This document shows, in pieces, positions 1-7,911 of a DNA stretch of 40,765 nucleotides. The position numbers were made by a program, and so were the translations under genes. Position 1 is the stretch's first letter. Every line of letters starts with the position of its first letter. The notes below the pieces were generated by a model, which worked only from the letters and a program-made list of their open reading frames with translations, did not search any database and was not told where the DNA came from. Where the stretch lies: contig JACQSY010000075.1 of the NCBI GenBank assembly GCA_016211085.1, forward strand, positions 1-40,765, given 5' to 3'. Source of the stretch: Acidobacteriota bacterium. Its GTDB lineage: Bacteria > Acidobacteriota > UBA6911 > RPQK01 > JACQSY01.

Positions 1-164
1 CCCACAATGCCCAGCCAAAACCTTTCCGTTGGACTAAATCTCCCGATCAGATCCTGGCTAGCATTGCTCGCTTTGCTCATCGAACTCTCGACGTACAGAC
101 GGCTCCACTTATGTCAGAAATCAATGGGACAGCAGACTAGAAGGCCGACGTTTTTGAGTCGGTT

Positions 165-170
165 TATAAT
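165..170 (+). promoter_or_regulatory. possible -10 box for the ParB-like/SPL-like pair
   Basis: A perfect TATAAT 22 nt upstream of the ATG at 192. No convincing -35 hexamer lies 16-18 nt further upstream, so this is only a candidate. The first 190 bases hold no gene I can support. Confidence 0.3.
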
Positions 171-191
171 TAAAGCCTTTAACCAACTGTA

Positions 192-1178
192 ATGAGCGAA
201 CGGCCGATTCAAAATATCTGGGATGTGCCTATCGAGGAGATCAATGCGTCTGACCGTACGTTTTCCATAAGGCCGGACTGGGCCGACAACAGGGAACTGA
301 TTACATCCATAAGGGACGTGGGCATTCTGAACCCGCTCTGCCTGGAGAACACATCGACTTCCAAGAGAGTCGTCAGAGGATTCCGTCGCTTTGCGGCAGC
401 CCGGCATTTAGGCTTTAGGAGCCTTCCCTGCATGTGGTTGCCCTGCGGTGACGAACTGCAGCTTTTCACAGGCGCCCTTTGGGAGAATGTCATCGGGGGA
501 AGGCTTTCCGAGCTGGAGAAAGCTCTCGCCATCTTCAAGCTGTTGAAATATTTCAAGGTTTCTGAGGAGGAGGCATTGAATCGTTTTCTTCCGATGCTGG
601 ATGTGCGGCCGGACCGATTCCATCTGCAGCGCTGCCTTACCGCGGCTCAGCTTCCGGAAGATCTTCAACGGGCTCTTTACGGGTTTCTGGAACTGGAAAT
701 GGCTCTTTCTCTCTCTAGATGGAACGCTGCTGATCGAGCTTTCTTTAACGCGGTAGTACAGCGCTATCAGCTTGGAAAAAATAAACAAAAAGAACTTTTC
801 ACCCTCTTGGATGAGCTGATGGCTTTGAAGGAGCCGGGCAGCGGAGTGTTACGGGAGGCCTTCTGGCAGGAGAGCGGGGCGGCAGAAGTGGATCGCGACG
901 AACGGCTGTCTCCGTCCGACCGATATGTCCGGGTTATAAAGAAGCTCCGCTGCATGCGTTATCCCAACCTTTCCAATAGCGAAGAACGGCTGCATGACCT
1001 GCGAGCGGAACTCAAGATACCCCCAGAAATCCAGTTCAATACACCGCCTTTCTTTGAGGGCAACCGAATCGCTCTCAGCTGCTCCTTCAAGTCACCGGGA
1101 GAGCTGCGCGGCATCGCCGAAAAATTGGCTGAGATAGCCGAGAGCCAGGAGCTGAAAGAAATTCTGGAGATGTTTTAA
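192..1178 (+). CDS. ParB N-terminal (sulfiredoxin-fold) domain protein
   Basis: 328-residue protein. Residues 8 to about 100 resemble the ParB/Spo0J N-terminal domain: the start reads VPIEEINASDRTF, followed by a block in which a directive to probe alternatives leads into RVVRGFRRFAAARHLG, the family's 'G-x-R-R-x-x-A' box. The remainder is helical and unlike a chromosomal ParB; no clear HTH or parS-binding part and no parA beside it, so a segregation role is unlikely. The stop lies 2 nt before the GTG start of the radical-SAM gene, so the two are almost certainly co-translated. I see no good Shine-Dalgarno before the ATG; a TATAAT at 165-170 could be its -10. ParB folds are known to bind or hydrolyse CTP or act as nucleases; which applies here cannot be told. 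Confidence 0.75.
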   Translation: MSERPIQNIWDVPIEEINASDRTFSIRPDWADNRELITSIRDVGILNPLCLENTSTSKRVVRGFRRFAAARHLGFRSLPCMWLPCGDELQLFTGALWENVIGGRLSELEKALAIFKLLKYFKVSEEEALNRFLPMLDVRPDRFHLQRCLTAAQLPEDLQRALYGFLELEMALSLSRWNAADRAFFNAVVQRYQLGKNKQKELFTLLDELMALKEPGSGVLREAFWQESGAAEVDRDERLSPSDRYVRVIKKLRCMRYPNLSNSEERLHDLRAELKIPPEIQFNTPPFFEGNRIALSCSFKSPGELRGIAEKLAEIAESQELKEILEMF

Positions 1179-1180
1179 TC

Positions 1181-2290
1181 GTGCAGCCCTATCGCCCGGA
1201 AAAGGTGTACGTAGAGCGCTCCGTGGAGAGTTCGCCGGTGACGAGCCATGTTCTTGAAGCTTCGCGGGGAGTACCGGTTGCAATCATCGATTCGATCGAC
1301 GTGCTCCTCGAAGAATCAAAGCGTTGGAATCCCGCTATCGCCAAAGCCAAAAGATACCTGCTGCTGGCAAAGCATCGTGGCAAGTTTTTCAAGCCCTGCC
1401 CGGGCCGCAGCACTCGACCGGGAGCCGCCAACGTGTGCTGTAACTATTTCGTCATTAATTACGCCTCCAACTGCCACATGGAGTGCAGCTACTGTTACCT
1501 TCAGAGCTATTTGAATTTCCCTTACCTGACCATCTACGCCAATCTGCCGGACCTGCTCAGCGAACTGGAGGAGGTGTTCACTGCCAACCCGCACCAGCAG
1601 TTTCGAGTCGGCACGGGCGAATTAGCCGACAGCCTGGCCTTGGATCCTTTGACCGCCTACAGCACTTTTCTCGTCAGCTTTTTCAGCCGACGTCCCAATG
1701 CAGTGCTTGAGCTCAAGACCAAATCGAATTGTGTAGAAAGGTTGCTTGACATCGACCATCGCGGCCGCACTGTGGTGTCCTGGTCCGTGGCGCCTTCCAT
1801 GATCCAGATGCTGGAGGAACACAAGACGGCCTCTATGGACCAGAGGCTACAGGCAGCTTCTTTGTGTGCGCGGGCAGGTTATCCGGTGGCATTCCATCTG
1901 GATCCCATGATCCACTATTCCGAATGGGAAGAAGGCTACAAAGATTTAATCGCGGGAATCTTCGATACCATCCCTCCTGAAAGCATCGCCTGGATCTCAC
2001 TGGGCTCGCTCAGGCTGACACCTGCGCTAAAGCAGATCATGCGGGAGAGGTTCCCCAAAAGCTTTCTACCTCTGGGTGAGCTGGTCCCCTGCGAGGATGG
2101 AAAACTACGTTATTTCAAGCCCCTGAGGGTGGAAATGTATGCGCGCATCAGCGGCTGGATAAGGGAACGCTTCCAAAAAACACCCGTTTACATGTGCATG
2201 GAGCGGCCCGAAATTTGGGAGAAGGTCTTTGGTGGAATTCCTTCTTCGGAAGAAAATCTCGGAAATCAATTGCTGGTGAGCCTCGAATGA
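1181..2290 (+). CDS. SPL-family radical SAM protein (spore photoproduct lyase-like)
   Basis: 369-residue radical-SAM enzyme. The [4Fe-4S]-binding CxxxCxxC is at C98, C102 and C105 (SNCHMECSYCYLQ), the spacing used by spore photoproduct lyase and its relatives. Length is close to SPL (about 340). True SPL carries a conserved H-donor cysteine (C141 in Bacillus subtilis) in the segment after the cluster; here the matching stretch, residues 142-154 (RVGTGELADSLALD), has no cysteine, so repair of spore photoproduct by the known mechanism is doubtful. Start is GTG, chosen because it follows the preceding stop by 2 nt. Partner gene is the ParB-like protein. A role in nucleic-acid repair or modification is inference. 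Confidence 0.8.
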   Translation: MQPYRPEKVYVERSVESSPVTSHVLEASRGVPVAIIDSIDVLLEESKRWNPAIAKAKRYLLLAKHRGKFFKPCPGRSTRPGAANVCCNYFVINYASNCHMECSYCYLQSYLNFPYLTIYANLPDLLSELEEVFTANPHQQFRVGTGELADSLALDPLTAYSTFLVSFFSRRPNAVLELKTKSNCVERLLDIDHRGRTVVSWSVAPSMIQMLEEHKTASMDQRLQAASLCARAGYPVAFHLDPMIHYSEWEEGYKDLIAGIFDTIPPESIAWISLGSLRLTPALKQIMRERFPKSFLPLGELVPCEDGKLRYFKPLRVEMYARISGWIRERFQKTPVYMCMERPEIWEKVFGGIPSSEENLGNQLLVSLE

Positions 2291-2315
2291 TCGAGGGCGG
2301 CCTGGGAGAGAGGCC
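2281..2315. terminator. paired hairpins between convergent genes
   Basis: Two adjoining inverted repeats: CCTCGA/TCGAGG with loop ATGA (2281-2296, spanning the stop codon) and GGCCT/AGGCC with a 7-nt loop (2299-2315). They sit between two convergent genes 40 nt apart. There is no T tract, so intrinsic termination is not certain. Confidence 0.35.
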
Positions 2316-2330
2316 GAGCCTGAATTTCCC

Positions 2331-3215
2331 TCAGTATTCCCGCGCATCGAAGTACCTCTCGACCAGCTCAAAAATATTGGTAAGAGCAAAATGCTGACAA
2401 CAGGGCTCCACTAGGCTCGTGACCCTGCCCCACAAGAGCGTGGGAACCGGATTTAGAGTATGGTCTGAATGCAACATGGTCTCGATGTTGCCATGATCGC
2501 TGCAGACCAGAATCGAGTCTTTCTCCAGATCCATCCGTTGTAAAACCTCCCATAAAAAGTCATCGAGCCTCCGCAGCAGCGTGACAGCACCCTCAAGGGT
2601 GCCACGGTGTCCCGTCCAGTCAGTCAGAAAATACTCGTACAGACAGAAATCAACCTCTTTTTTGATATCCACCAGCACTTGTGCCGCCTCTTGCGGACCC
2701 CAGATGGGCACCTGGAAGCCTCTCTCCTTTAAGATCGCATTCGTAAAATCCATAAAGAGCGAGCGTCCATTTAGAAGATCGGTGACGGAACGGAGCGGAA
2801 CCTGGGCCTCCAGAGACATGGTGGTGGTTACTGAATGCCTTCGCCTGGGTCGCGAAAAGAAACCGGGCGTATAGGCATTGGCAAAGGTCACGCTGTGACC
2901 TCTTTCCTTCAGGAGGCGGAAGACTGAACGGCTCTGGATTAAATTTTTCAGGCGGGTATTTGGAAATCCTCTCAAGTGGCAACCGAGTAGCTCGGCGGCA
3001 TTGATCCCTGTGAAAATGGAGGTCTGCCCGGTGGCGCTTTGAGGAAGTCCCGGAACCCCCATTTGAGCGTCAGTCGGCACGCAGACCCCTTGCTTGGGAA
3101 AAGGGCCCAGACGCCCCTGAAAAAATTTCAAGATCCGCGGCTCGAAAACGGCTAAAGGATTCCACTCGGGGTCTTCCTGGCCTATTCCGAGCCCGTCAAC
3201 AAAAATAAAGAGCAT
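2331..3215 (-). CDS. metalloenzyme-superfamily protein (phosphopentomutase/iPGM/alkaline phosphatase fold)
   Basis: 294 residues, all of it the two-metal hydrolase/mutase fold. Metal and nucleophile positions can be followed: D7 in FVDGLG, T65/S66 in ATGQTS (nucleophile site), D199 and H203 in TDWTGHRG, D240-H241 in CSDHGN, and H252 in SDHTLNP. The set is complete, so the protein should be active. It is shorter than phosphopentomutase (about 390) and independent phosphoglycerate mutase (about 510), which carry inserted domains, so it matches the small 'metalloenzyme domain' proteins of unknown substrate. Phosphomonoester or phosphomutase chemistry is the likely type. Convergent with the SPL-like gene; divergent, with a 76-bp gap, from the secreted-protein pair. 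Confidence 0.75.
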   Translation of the reverse strand: MLFIFVDGLGIGQEDPEWNPLAVFEPRILKFFQGRLGPFPKQGVCVPTDAQMGVPGLPQSATGQTSIFTGINAAELLGCHLRGFPNTRLKNLIQSRSVFRLLKERGHSVTFANAYTPGFFSRPRRRHSVTTTMSLEAQVPLRSVTDLLNGRSLFMDFTNAILKERGFQVPIWGPQEAAQVLVDIKKEVDFCLYEYFLTDWTGHRGTLEGAVTLLRRLDDFLWEVLQRMDLEKDSILVCSDHGNIETMLHSDHTLNPVPTLLWGRVTSLVEPCCQHFALTNIFELVERYFDAREY

Positions 3216-3250
3216 TGAACTAATCGAGCCTCCACAGGCTCCTAAACATG

Positions 3251-3256
3251 TATAAT
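3251..3256 (+). promoter_or_regulatory. possible -10 box for the secreted protein/matrixin pair
   Basis: TATAAT 35 nt upstream of the ATG at 3292, inside the 76-bp divergent gap. The -35 is not recognisable at normal spacing. An AGAGGA ribosome site follows just before the start codon. Confidence 0.35.
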
Positions 3257-3291
3257 AGCCAGTGACCCCCTTTCAGTAAGAGGAATTTTCT

Positions 3292-3873
3292 ATGTGGCAA
3301 GATCGAATTTTTGCGTTTTTCAGGCGTTGCTTCCGCATCGGACCGATGCTCCTGCTGCTGGTCTTGGTTCTCACTTCCACTCAGTGGCTTGCAGCAGGCG
3401 TGTTTCAGAAGGGCAGCCTTAAAAAGGCCGTGGATGACAGCAGCGCCATCATCATAGGTCAAGTATTTTCAAAAAAATCCTACTGGGATGACGCTCACCG
3501 TTTTATTTATACGGACAGTTTGATTCTTGTCTCCGATGTCCTCAAGGGGTCGCGCCAGTCGATGGTCACGGTGACCAGCCTAGGGGGCGAAGTAGGAGAT
3601 CGGGGAATGATCAACACAGCTTCGGAGAACTTCCTCCCGGGTGAGGCGGTGCTCCTCTTCCTGCTCAAAGACGCACGGGGCAAATGGGTCACGTTGAACA
3701 TGGCGCAGGGCAAGTTTCAGGTAGTCCAGGACCAGGTCACCGGGGAACTGCGCGTTCGAGGGAGCGTGCCCGGAGGCAATGTTCTGGAAGACGCCATGCA
3801 GAGCGTAGACGGGTTGTCCCTCCAGGATCTATCCAACCGTATTCGGGGCTTAGTCTCGGGGAGGGTGAAATGA
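3292..3873 (+). CDS. secreted hypothetical protein
   Basis: 193 residues. A long positively charged n-region (FRRCFRIG) leads to a hydrophobic stretch at about residues 18-33 (MLLLLVLVLTSTQW), then an Ala-rich site; a signal peptide or single anchor. The mature part begins with 'AIIIGQV' and contains a beta-rich segment with DVLKG and LPGEAVLLFLL, of a kind I have seen beside matrixin-like proteases in acidobacteria, but I cannot name the family. AGAGGA precedes the ATG. Its stop overlaps the ATG of the next gene in an ATGA, so it is translationally coupled to the protease and may help its export, folding or inhibition (inference). Confidence 0.6.
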   Translation: MWQDRIFAFFRRCFRIGPMLLLLVLVLTSTQWLAAGVFQKGSLKKAVDDSSAIIIGQVFSKKSYWDDAHRFIYTDSLILVSDVLKGSRQSMVTVTSLGGEVGDRGMINTASENFLPGEAVLLFLLKDARGKWVTLNMAQGKFQVVQDQVTGELRVRGSVPGGNVLEDAMQSVDGLSLQDLSNRIRGLVSGRVK

Positions 3874-6572
3874 GAAAGCTGCATACTTTTCTATGTCTAG
3901 TGGTCGGCGCCCTGAATCTTTTCCCTACCCCCGCATTTGCCTACTCCCGCTCGCGCGGGTCTAACACTCCTGCGCTCTTCGTCGGAGGGTCGGTTTTGCA
4001 ATTCGATCTGAACCAGAACTTTACCAATGCCTCTGTCAATTCGCTGGGAGCTGCCGCCTTAAACGAGCTGAATCTGGCTCGCCTTAGCTGGAACCGTCTT
4101 GCCACTTCGACAATAGAATTCAGGGAATTCGGGGGCACCGCCGTAGCTTCAGCCGACTTGAACGATGGGGTCAATATCATTAGTTTCGAGAACACCGATA
4201 CAAATAATGAGCAAGTGCGAAACATTGGGGGCACAATTTCCAATGTCCTTGCCGTAGCTGTATTCGGCTTTCAGATCTCACCCGATCCCGGAAAAATTGT
4301 GTCCGCTGACATCATATTCAATCCCAGGATCGATCAGGACTCGCCGCCGCGTCGTTTCGGCAACAACACCTCACTGGGAAATATCGTAGACGTGCAGTCG
4401 GTTTTTCTTCACGAACTGGGACACGCCATCGGGGCCGACCACTCCGGAATCCTCGCCGCCACCATGTTCCCGGTCATCAGCACTGGCGATTTTCACCAGC
4501 GCGTGCTGAGCATCGACGACGTGGCTTTTGCGACGGAGGCCTATCCCGAACTCCCTCGCGTGTTGGGTACGATTCGAGGGCGCGTGACACGCAACGGAAC
4601 GCCGGTAACGGCGGCCCACGTGGTGGCTTTTGATCCAGACAAGAACCTGTTCGCAGGCGCCGTGACTGATACTGACGGCACGTATTTGATCGCCGGACTT
4701 CCCTCGGGAAACTACCGTCTGGTTGTCGAGCCTTTTGATGGCCCTGTGACCAGGGGCAATATCCCCACCATCGGCAATTACTATCCTTCGCCCGATCTCG
4801 ATTTCCCCACCGCCTTCAGGGGCGGAATCGCAAGCCCTACCATTCACACCGTTAACGGAGCGACTGAAATCACGGGGGCGGACGTGGCAATCACCGGTAA
4901 TCAGGCTGCCATTAACCCCAACCTACTGGCGCGCAATGCACGAATAGGCGATGTGAGCTTTTCTACTTCCAGGAATGCCGTTCTGGCGGCGCCAGGGGAA
5001 GCTTTTAATTTGCTGATCCTGGGAAATAACATTAGTAACACGACCATTTCCAAGCTGGAAATCTCCGGAGAAGGTGTTACCGTGGGCCAGGTCACCAGGT
5101 TCGAATCCGCGGGGCCAAACCCCGTTGTTGGTATTGAAGCGGCTCTCAATATCGCAACAAATGCTCCTCCCGGACCGCGAATGATCACCGTGAGCGGCGG
5201 CAATGCCGCCGCAGTCTTGCCGGGTGGGCTGCTGGTCGATTCCCAGCAGCAGCCTGACCGGACGATTTATTTTCCGGACCTGACCAGCACGTCCAGCCAA
5301 TTCGTCGGCTTAGGATTAACCAACCAGGGAACCCGGCCTGCAGTTCTTACTTACACCGCGTTTGAGAATAACGGGAGCCTCATCCAAGGCGAAGGCATCC
5401 TCAACCCAGTCAAAAGAACGCTGCCGGTGGGAGCCCAACTCTCAGGCCTGGCGGGACAGATCTTCGGTATCAGCCCGTCGGAGACACGCAACGGCTGGGT
5501 CGAAATCAAGACCGACGTGGAAGGGGTCAATGGCTTTTATCTGAGAGGTGATTTTACGTTCCAGATGCTCGACGGTGCGGATGCCGTCCCCACCGCCGGA
5601 ACGGAATGGGTTCTGACGGATGTTCGCAGAAACTCTTCCGGCGGCGAAACCGAAGTGCTGATCAACAACCCTGGGACGGACACGGCCACGGTGACCGTTC
5701 AACTGATTCGCCAGGGCGGCGCGTCCTCCTCGCAGAGCGAAAAACTGGAGCCTGGCGCGCGGCTTCAAAAGACCCTCACCAATCTTTTCGGCGCACTCTC
5801 CGGAAATGCGGAGCAGGGTTTTGTAAAAATCTCTTCCACCAAGCCTGTCATCGTCTCGAGCCGTTTTCAGGAAGGCCTCACCATTTTTACCCTTAACGGC
5901 CAGCTTGCCTTGAGCAGTTCCACTGCCCTGGTGGTGCCGCACTTTGCAGTAACCAATACCGGGGTGGTGATGAATTCAGTGCTATTGCTGGTAAACGCCG
6001 GCAGCGAACCTTCCAACGTGACCATTGACGTCTTCGACAATTCAGGGACGCGCGTGGGCGGCCAAAATCTTGTAATCTCCTCTAACAGCCAGCAGTCAGT
6101 TGATATCGCCTCCATTCTCTCGACACCGACTACAGAAGGGAGCATTTTTATCACCGCCAGTAGCGGGATTCTCGGGAACATTGTGTTCGCTTCGAACGAC
6201 AAAGTCCTTGCGGCCGCCTTACCGCTTGCAGGAATGGCGAGCCTCCCCAGCAAGGCTTTGTTCGCACACCTGGCCACTGCCTTGGGGTTTTTCCACGGCA
6301 TCGCCGTCATCAACCCTGCGCAATCCGGGCTGCTGACCGGCACCATTAAGGTCTTTGAGCCCAATGGCAGCCTTATCGGTCAGGAGCCGTTTTCACTCTC
6401 GCCCAAGCAGAGGAAGATTGGACTGATCGGAACTAATTTTGTTGCAGCGGCTGCTGGAAAAGCAGGGGGATATATAGTGGTGGAGGCGAACGGCGGCTTT
6501 TCAGCTTTTTCGCTTTTTGGAAGAAGTGACTTGAGATTTCTTGCCGCTGTGCCCCCCAACAGGCTTCAATGA
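3870..6572 (+). CDS. secreted matrixin-like zinc metalloprotease with C-terminal adhesion-type modules
   Basis: 900 residues from the ATG at 3870. That start overlaps the previous stop (ATGA), has GGGAGGG just upstream, and yields a clean signal peptide ending in PAFA (cleavage after residue 24). Residues 30-220 are a metzincin/matrixin domain: HELGHAIGADH at 181-191 gives the three zinc histidines and the catalytic Glu, followed by an ATMFP Met-turn. About 232-290 is a carboxypeptidase-regulatory-type beta sandwich (GRVTRNGTPVTAAHV ... GTYLIAGLPSGNYRL). Residues 300-450 look like an Ig/TIG-type domain. From about 460 the chain consists of repeated beta modules (IYFPDLTSTSSQFVGLGLTN...), related in pattern to those ending two other secreted proteins in this window. 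Likely an extracellular protease; the substrate is unknown. Confidence 0.8.
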   Translation: MRKLHTFLCLVVGALNLFPTPAFAYSRSRGSNTPALFVGGSVLQFDLNQNFTNASVNSLGAAALNELNLARLSWNRLATSTIEFREFGGTAVASADLNDGVNIISFENTDTNNEQVRNIGGTISNVLAVAVFGFQISPDPGKIVSADIIFNPRIDQDSPPRRFGNNTSLGNIVDVQSVFLHELGHAIGADHSGILAATMFPVISTGDFHQRVLSIDDVAFATEAYPELPRVLGTIRGRVTRNGTPVTAAHVVAFDPDKNLFAGAVTDTDGTYLIAGLPSGNYRLVVEPFDGPVTRGNIPTIGNYYPSPDLDFPTAFRGGIASPTIHTVNGATEITGADVAITGNQAAINPNLLARNARIGDVSFSTSRNAVLAAPGEAFNLLILGNNISNTTISKLEISGEGVTVGQVTRFESAGPNPVVGIEAALNIATNAPPGPRMITVSGGNAAAVLPGGLLVDSQQQPDRTIYFPDLTSTSSQFVGLGLTNQGTRPAVLTYTAFENNGSLIQGEGILNPVKRTLPVGAQLSGLAGQIFGISPSETRNGWVEIKTDVEGVNGFYLRGDFTFQMLDGADAVPTAGTEWVLTDVRRNSSGGETEVLINNPGTDTATVTVQLIRQGGASSSQSEKLEPGARLQKTLTNLFGALSGNAEQGFVKISSTKPVIVSSRFQEGLTIFTLNGQLALSSSTALVVPHFAVTNTGVVMNSVLLLVNAGSEPSNVTIDVFDNSGTRVGGQNLVISSNSQQSVDIASILSTPTTEGSIFITASSGILGNIVFASNDKVLAAALPLAGMASLPSKALFAHLATALGFFHGIAVINPAQSGLLTGTIKVFEPNGSLIGQEPFSLSPKQRKIGLIGTNFVAAAAGKAGGYIVVEANGGFSAFSLFGRSDLRFLAAVPPNRLQ

Positions 6573-6597
6573 GCGGCCGTTGTCAGGATCAATAAAC

Positions 6598-6611
6598 CCG
6601 CTTTAAAGCGG
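6598..6611. terminator. palindrome between convergent genes
   Basis: CCGCTTTAAAGCGG is a perfect palindrome in the 43-nt gap between the protease gene and the minus-strand operon. It could end transcription from both sides; on the minus strand it is followed by GGGTTTATT, a weak T tract. Confidence 0.4.
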
Positions 6612-6615
6612 ACAT

Positions 6616-7095
6616 TTATCTTACAGGCCTCAGGAAGCGAAAGCCGCTGATGGCCATCTCCGCATTGCTGGCCTGCCAATTCTCCGGGAGTTGTTCTACG
6701 TAAAGTGTAAAGCCACGCTGCTCGAGCGGCTCAATAGGGGGCGTGCGATGCCGCGCCCCGGGCCGAATGGGGATTCTGATAATTTCCCATACCGGAACAT
6801 CAGCATTGAAAAAGATCAGCTTAACTTCGACCACATCTAATGTTTTCTCTCCATTGTTCTCAATGATCCCAGAAAACATCACCATGCGCTTTCCGGCAAA
6901 GTTCTTTCCCATCTTCACCAGAGGGTTTCTCAGTTCCACATACTTCGAGTACCAGTCGTAATCGGAGTCCCCGGCCCTCAGAATTCCCGTTAACTCATCC
7001 GGCACTTCAGGAGCCGGCTCCATGAGATAGGCGATTCCCAGCAACACGGCCAATACCAGCAACGTCACGATGGGGAGAATTTTCCAGAGTCTCAT
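6616..7095 (-). CDS. membrane-anchored FxLYD-like hypothetical protein
   Basis: 159 residues. An N-terminal membrane segment (about residues 5-24, ILPIVTLLVLAVLLGIAYL) anchors a periplasmic beta-sandwich. The pattern 'FSGIIENNGEKTLDVVEVKLIFF' (here split by me: FSGIIENNGEKTL, then DVVEVKLIFF) is typical of FxLYD-like domains, which report how a protein differs from a bare state and are common in envelope proteins. Its ATG overlaps the pal stop in an ATGA, making it the last gene of the M16-M16-pal operon. Role unknown; an envelope function is suggested by the neighbours. Confidence 0.6.
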   Translation of the reverse strand: MRLWKILPIVTLLVLAVLLGIAYLMEPAPEVPDELTGILRAGDSDYDWYSKYVELRNPLVKMGKNFAGKRMVMFSGIIENNGEKTLDVVEVKLIFFNADVPVWEIIRIPIRPGARHRTPPIEPLEQRGFTLYVEQLPENWQASNAEMAISGFRFLRPVR

Positions 7096-7895
7096 CGCAT
7101 CAGAACAAACTGTGCGCGACGGTTGGCCGCCCAGACGCTTTCGCCTTCTCCCTCCTGGAGCGGCTGTTCTTCTCCCTGTGAAAGCGTGGAAATACGTGAA
7201 GGATCAATCCCGTTTTCGACCAGATACTCTTTCACGACCTGGGCGCGTTTGTCACCCAGCGCAAGATTGTATTCCTCTGTTCCCCGTTGGTCGCAATGGC
7301 CCTGGATCATGAATTTGAGATGGAGGTTCTTCTCTTGAAGCAACCAGCGCACATTACCCTGCAGCGTCAGTCTGGCCTCGTCTGTAAGCTCCGCACTGTC
7401 GAATGCAAAAAACACCGGTTTGACGAAATACAAGAACTGCTCTTCGAGCGGTCGCTCGTCAATAGCCTCCGCCGAAAGAGAACCGGACGAGTCTTCCACC
7501 ACCGTCACGGTGGCGGTTTCTTCAATGCTGCCTCTCGGTCCTGTCGCGGTAACCGAGTAGGTGGTGGTCTCTTCTGGAAAAAACTTGATACGCCCCGTGA
7601 GTGCTACGTCTCCTATGTCGTGGCTGATGGTGACGCGTTCGGCATTTTTCGCCTCCCAGGTGAGCAGCGCAGCTTCTCCCGTCACCACGGTTGTGGGCTC
7701 AATTTGCAACTGCAGCTCTGGAACAGCCGCTGCGACCGTGGGCTCTGTGACAGGGGGCCGGGAGACTGCCGGCGGCAAAGGGGGCGGAGGTGGCGCGCGA
7801 TGGCTGCACGCCGCCGCAAGGGCCGCCATCAACGCTAATGTGCAGCGGACGAGCGTGAGGCCGGCCTTTTCAGAAATGTCGAAAGTAAAACACAC
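7092..7895 (-). CDS. pal: peptidoglycan-associated lipoprotein (Pal/OmpA-C family) with an Ig-like insert
   Basis: About 267 residues from the GTG at 7895. A lipoprotein signal peptide ends in the lipobox LAAAC (Cys at 30), followed by a Pro-rich linker. A middle beta domain of about 70 residues (TTVVTGEAALLTWEAKNAE...) resembles an Ig-like fold. The C-terminal 110 residues are the OmpA/Pal peptidoglycan-binding domain: FFAFDSAELTDEA, IQGHCDQRGTEEYNLALGDKRA, and NRRAQFVL, with the Asp and Arg that bind diaminopimelate. It tethers the OM to peptidoglycan. A TTG at 7928 would also be in frame, overlapping the upstream peptidase gene; I prefer the GTG because it gives a normal-length signal peptide, but neither has a good ribosome site. 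No tol genes are beside it. Confidence 0.85.
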   Translation of the reverse strand: MCFTFDISEKAGLTLVRCTLALMAALAAACSHRAPPPPPLPPAVSRPPVTEPTVAAAVPELQLQIEPTTVVTGEAALLTWEAKNAERVTISHDIGDVALTGRIKFFPEETTTYSVTATGPRGSIEETATVTVVEDSSGSLSAEAIDERPLEEQFLYFVKPVFFAFDSAELTDEARLTLQGNVRWLLQEKNLHLKFMIQGHCDQRGTEEYNLALGDKRAQVVKEYLVENGIDPSRISTLSQGEEQPLQEGEGESVWAANRRAQFVLMR

Positions 7896-7911
7896 TAATT
7901 TGTTTCTGTTC

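Noticed and set aside
1181..2290. Annotation as genuine spore photoproduct lyase (splB)
   Set aside because: The expected H-donor cysteine is absent and no sporulation genes are near.
3684..3869. N-terminal extension of the matrixin-like protease to an ATG at 3684
   Set aside because: It overlaps 190 nt of the upstream gene in another frame and hides a clear signal peptide; the ATG at 3870 has a good ribosome site and ATGA overlap.
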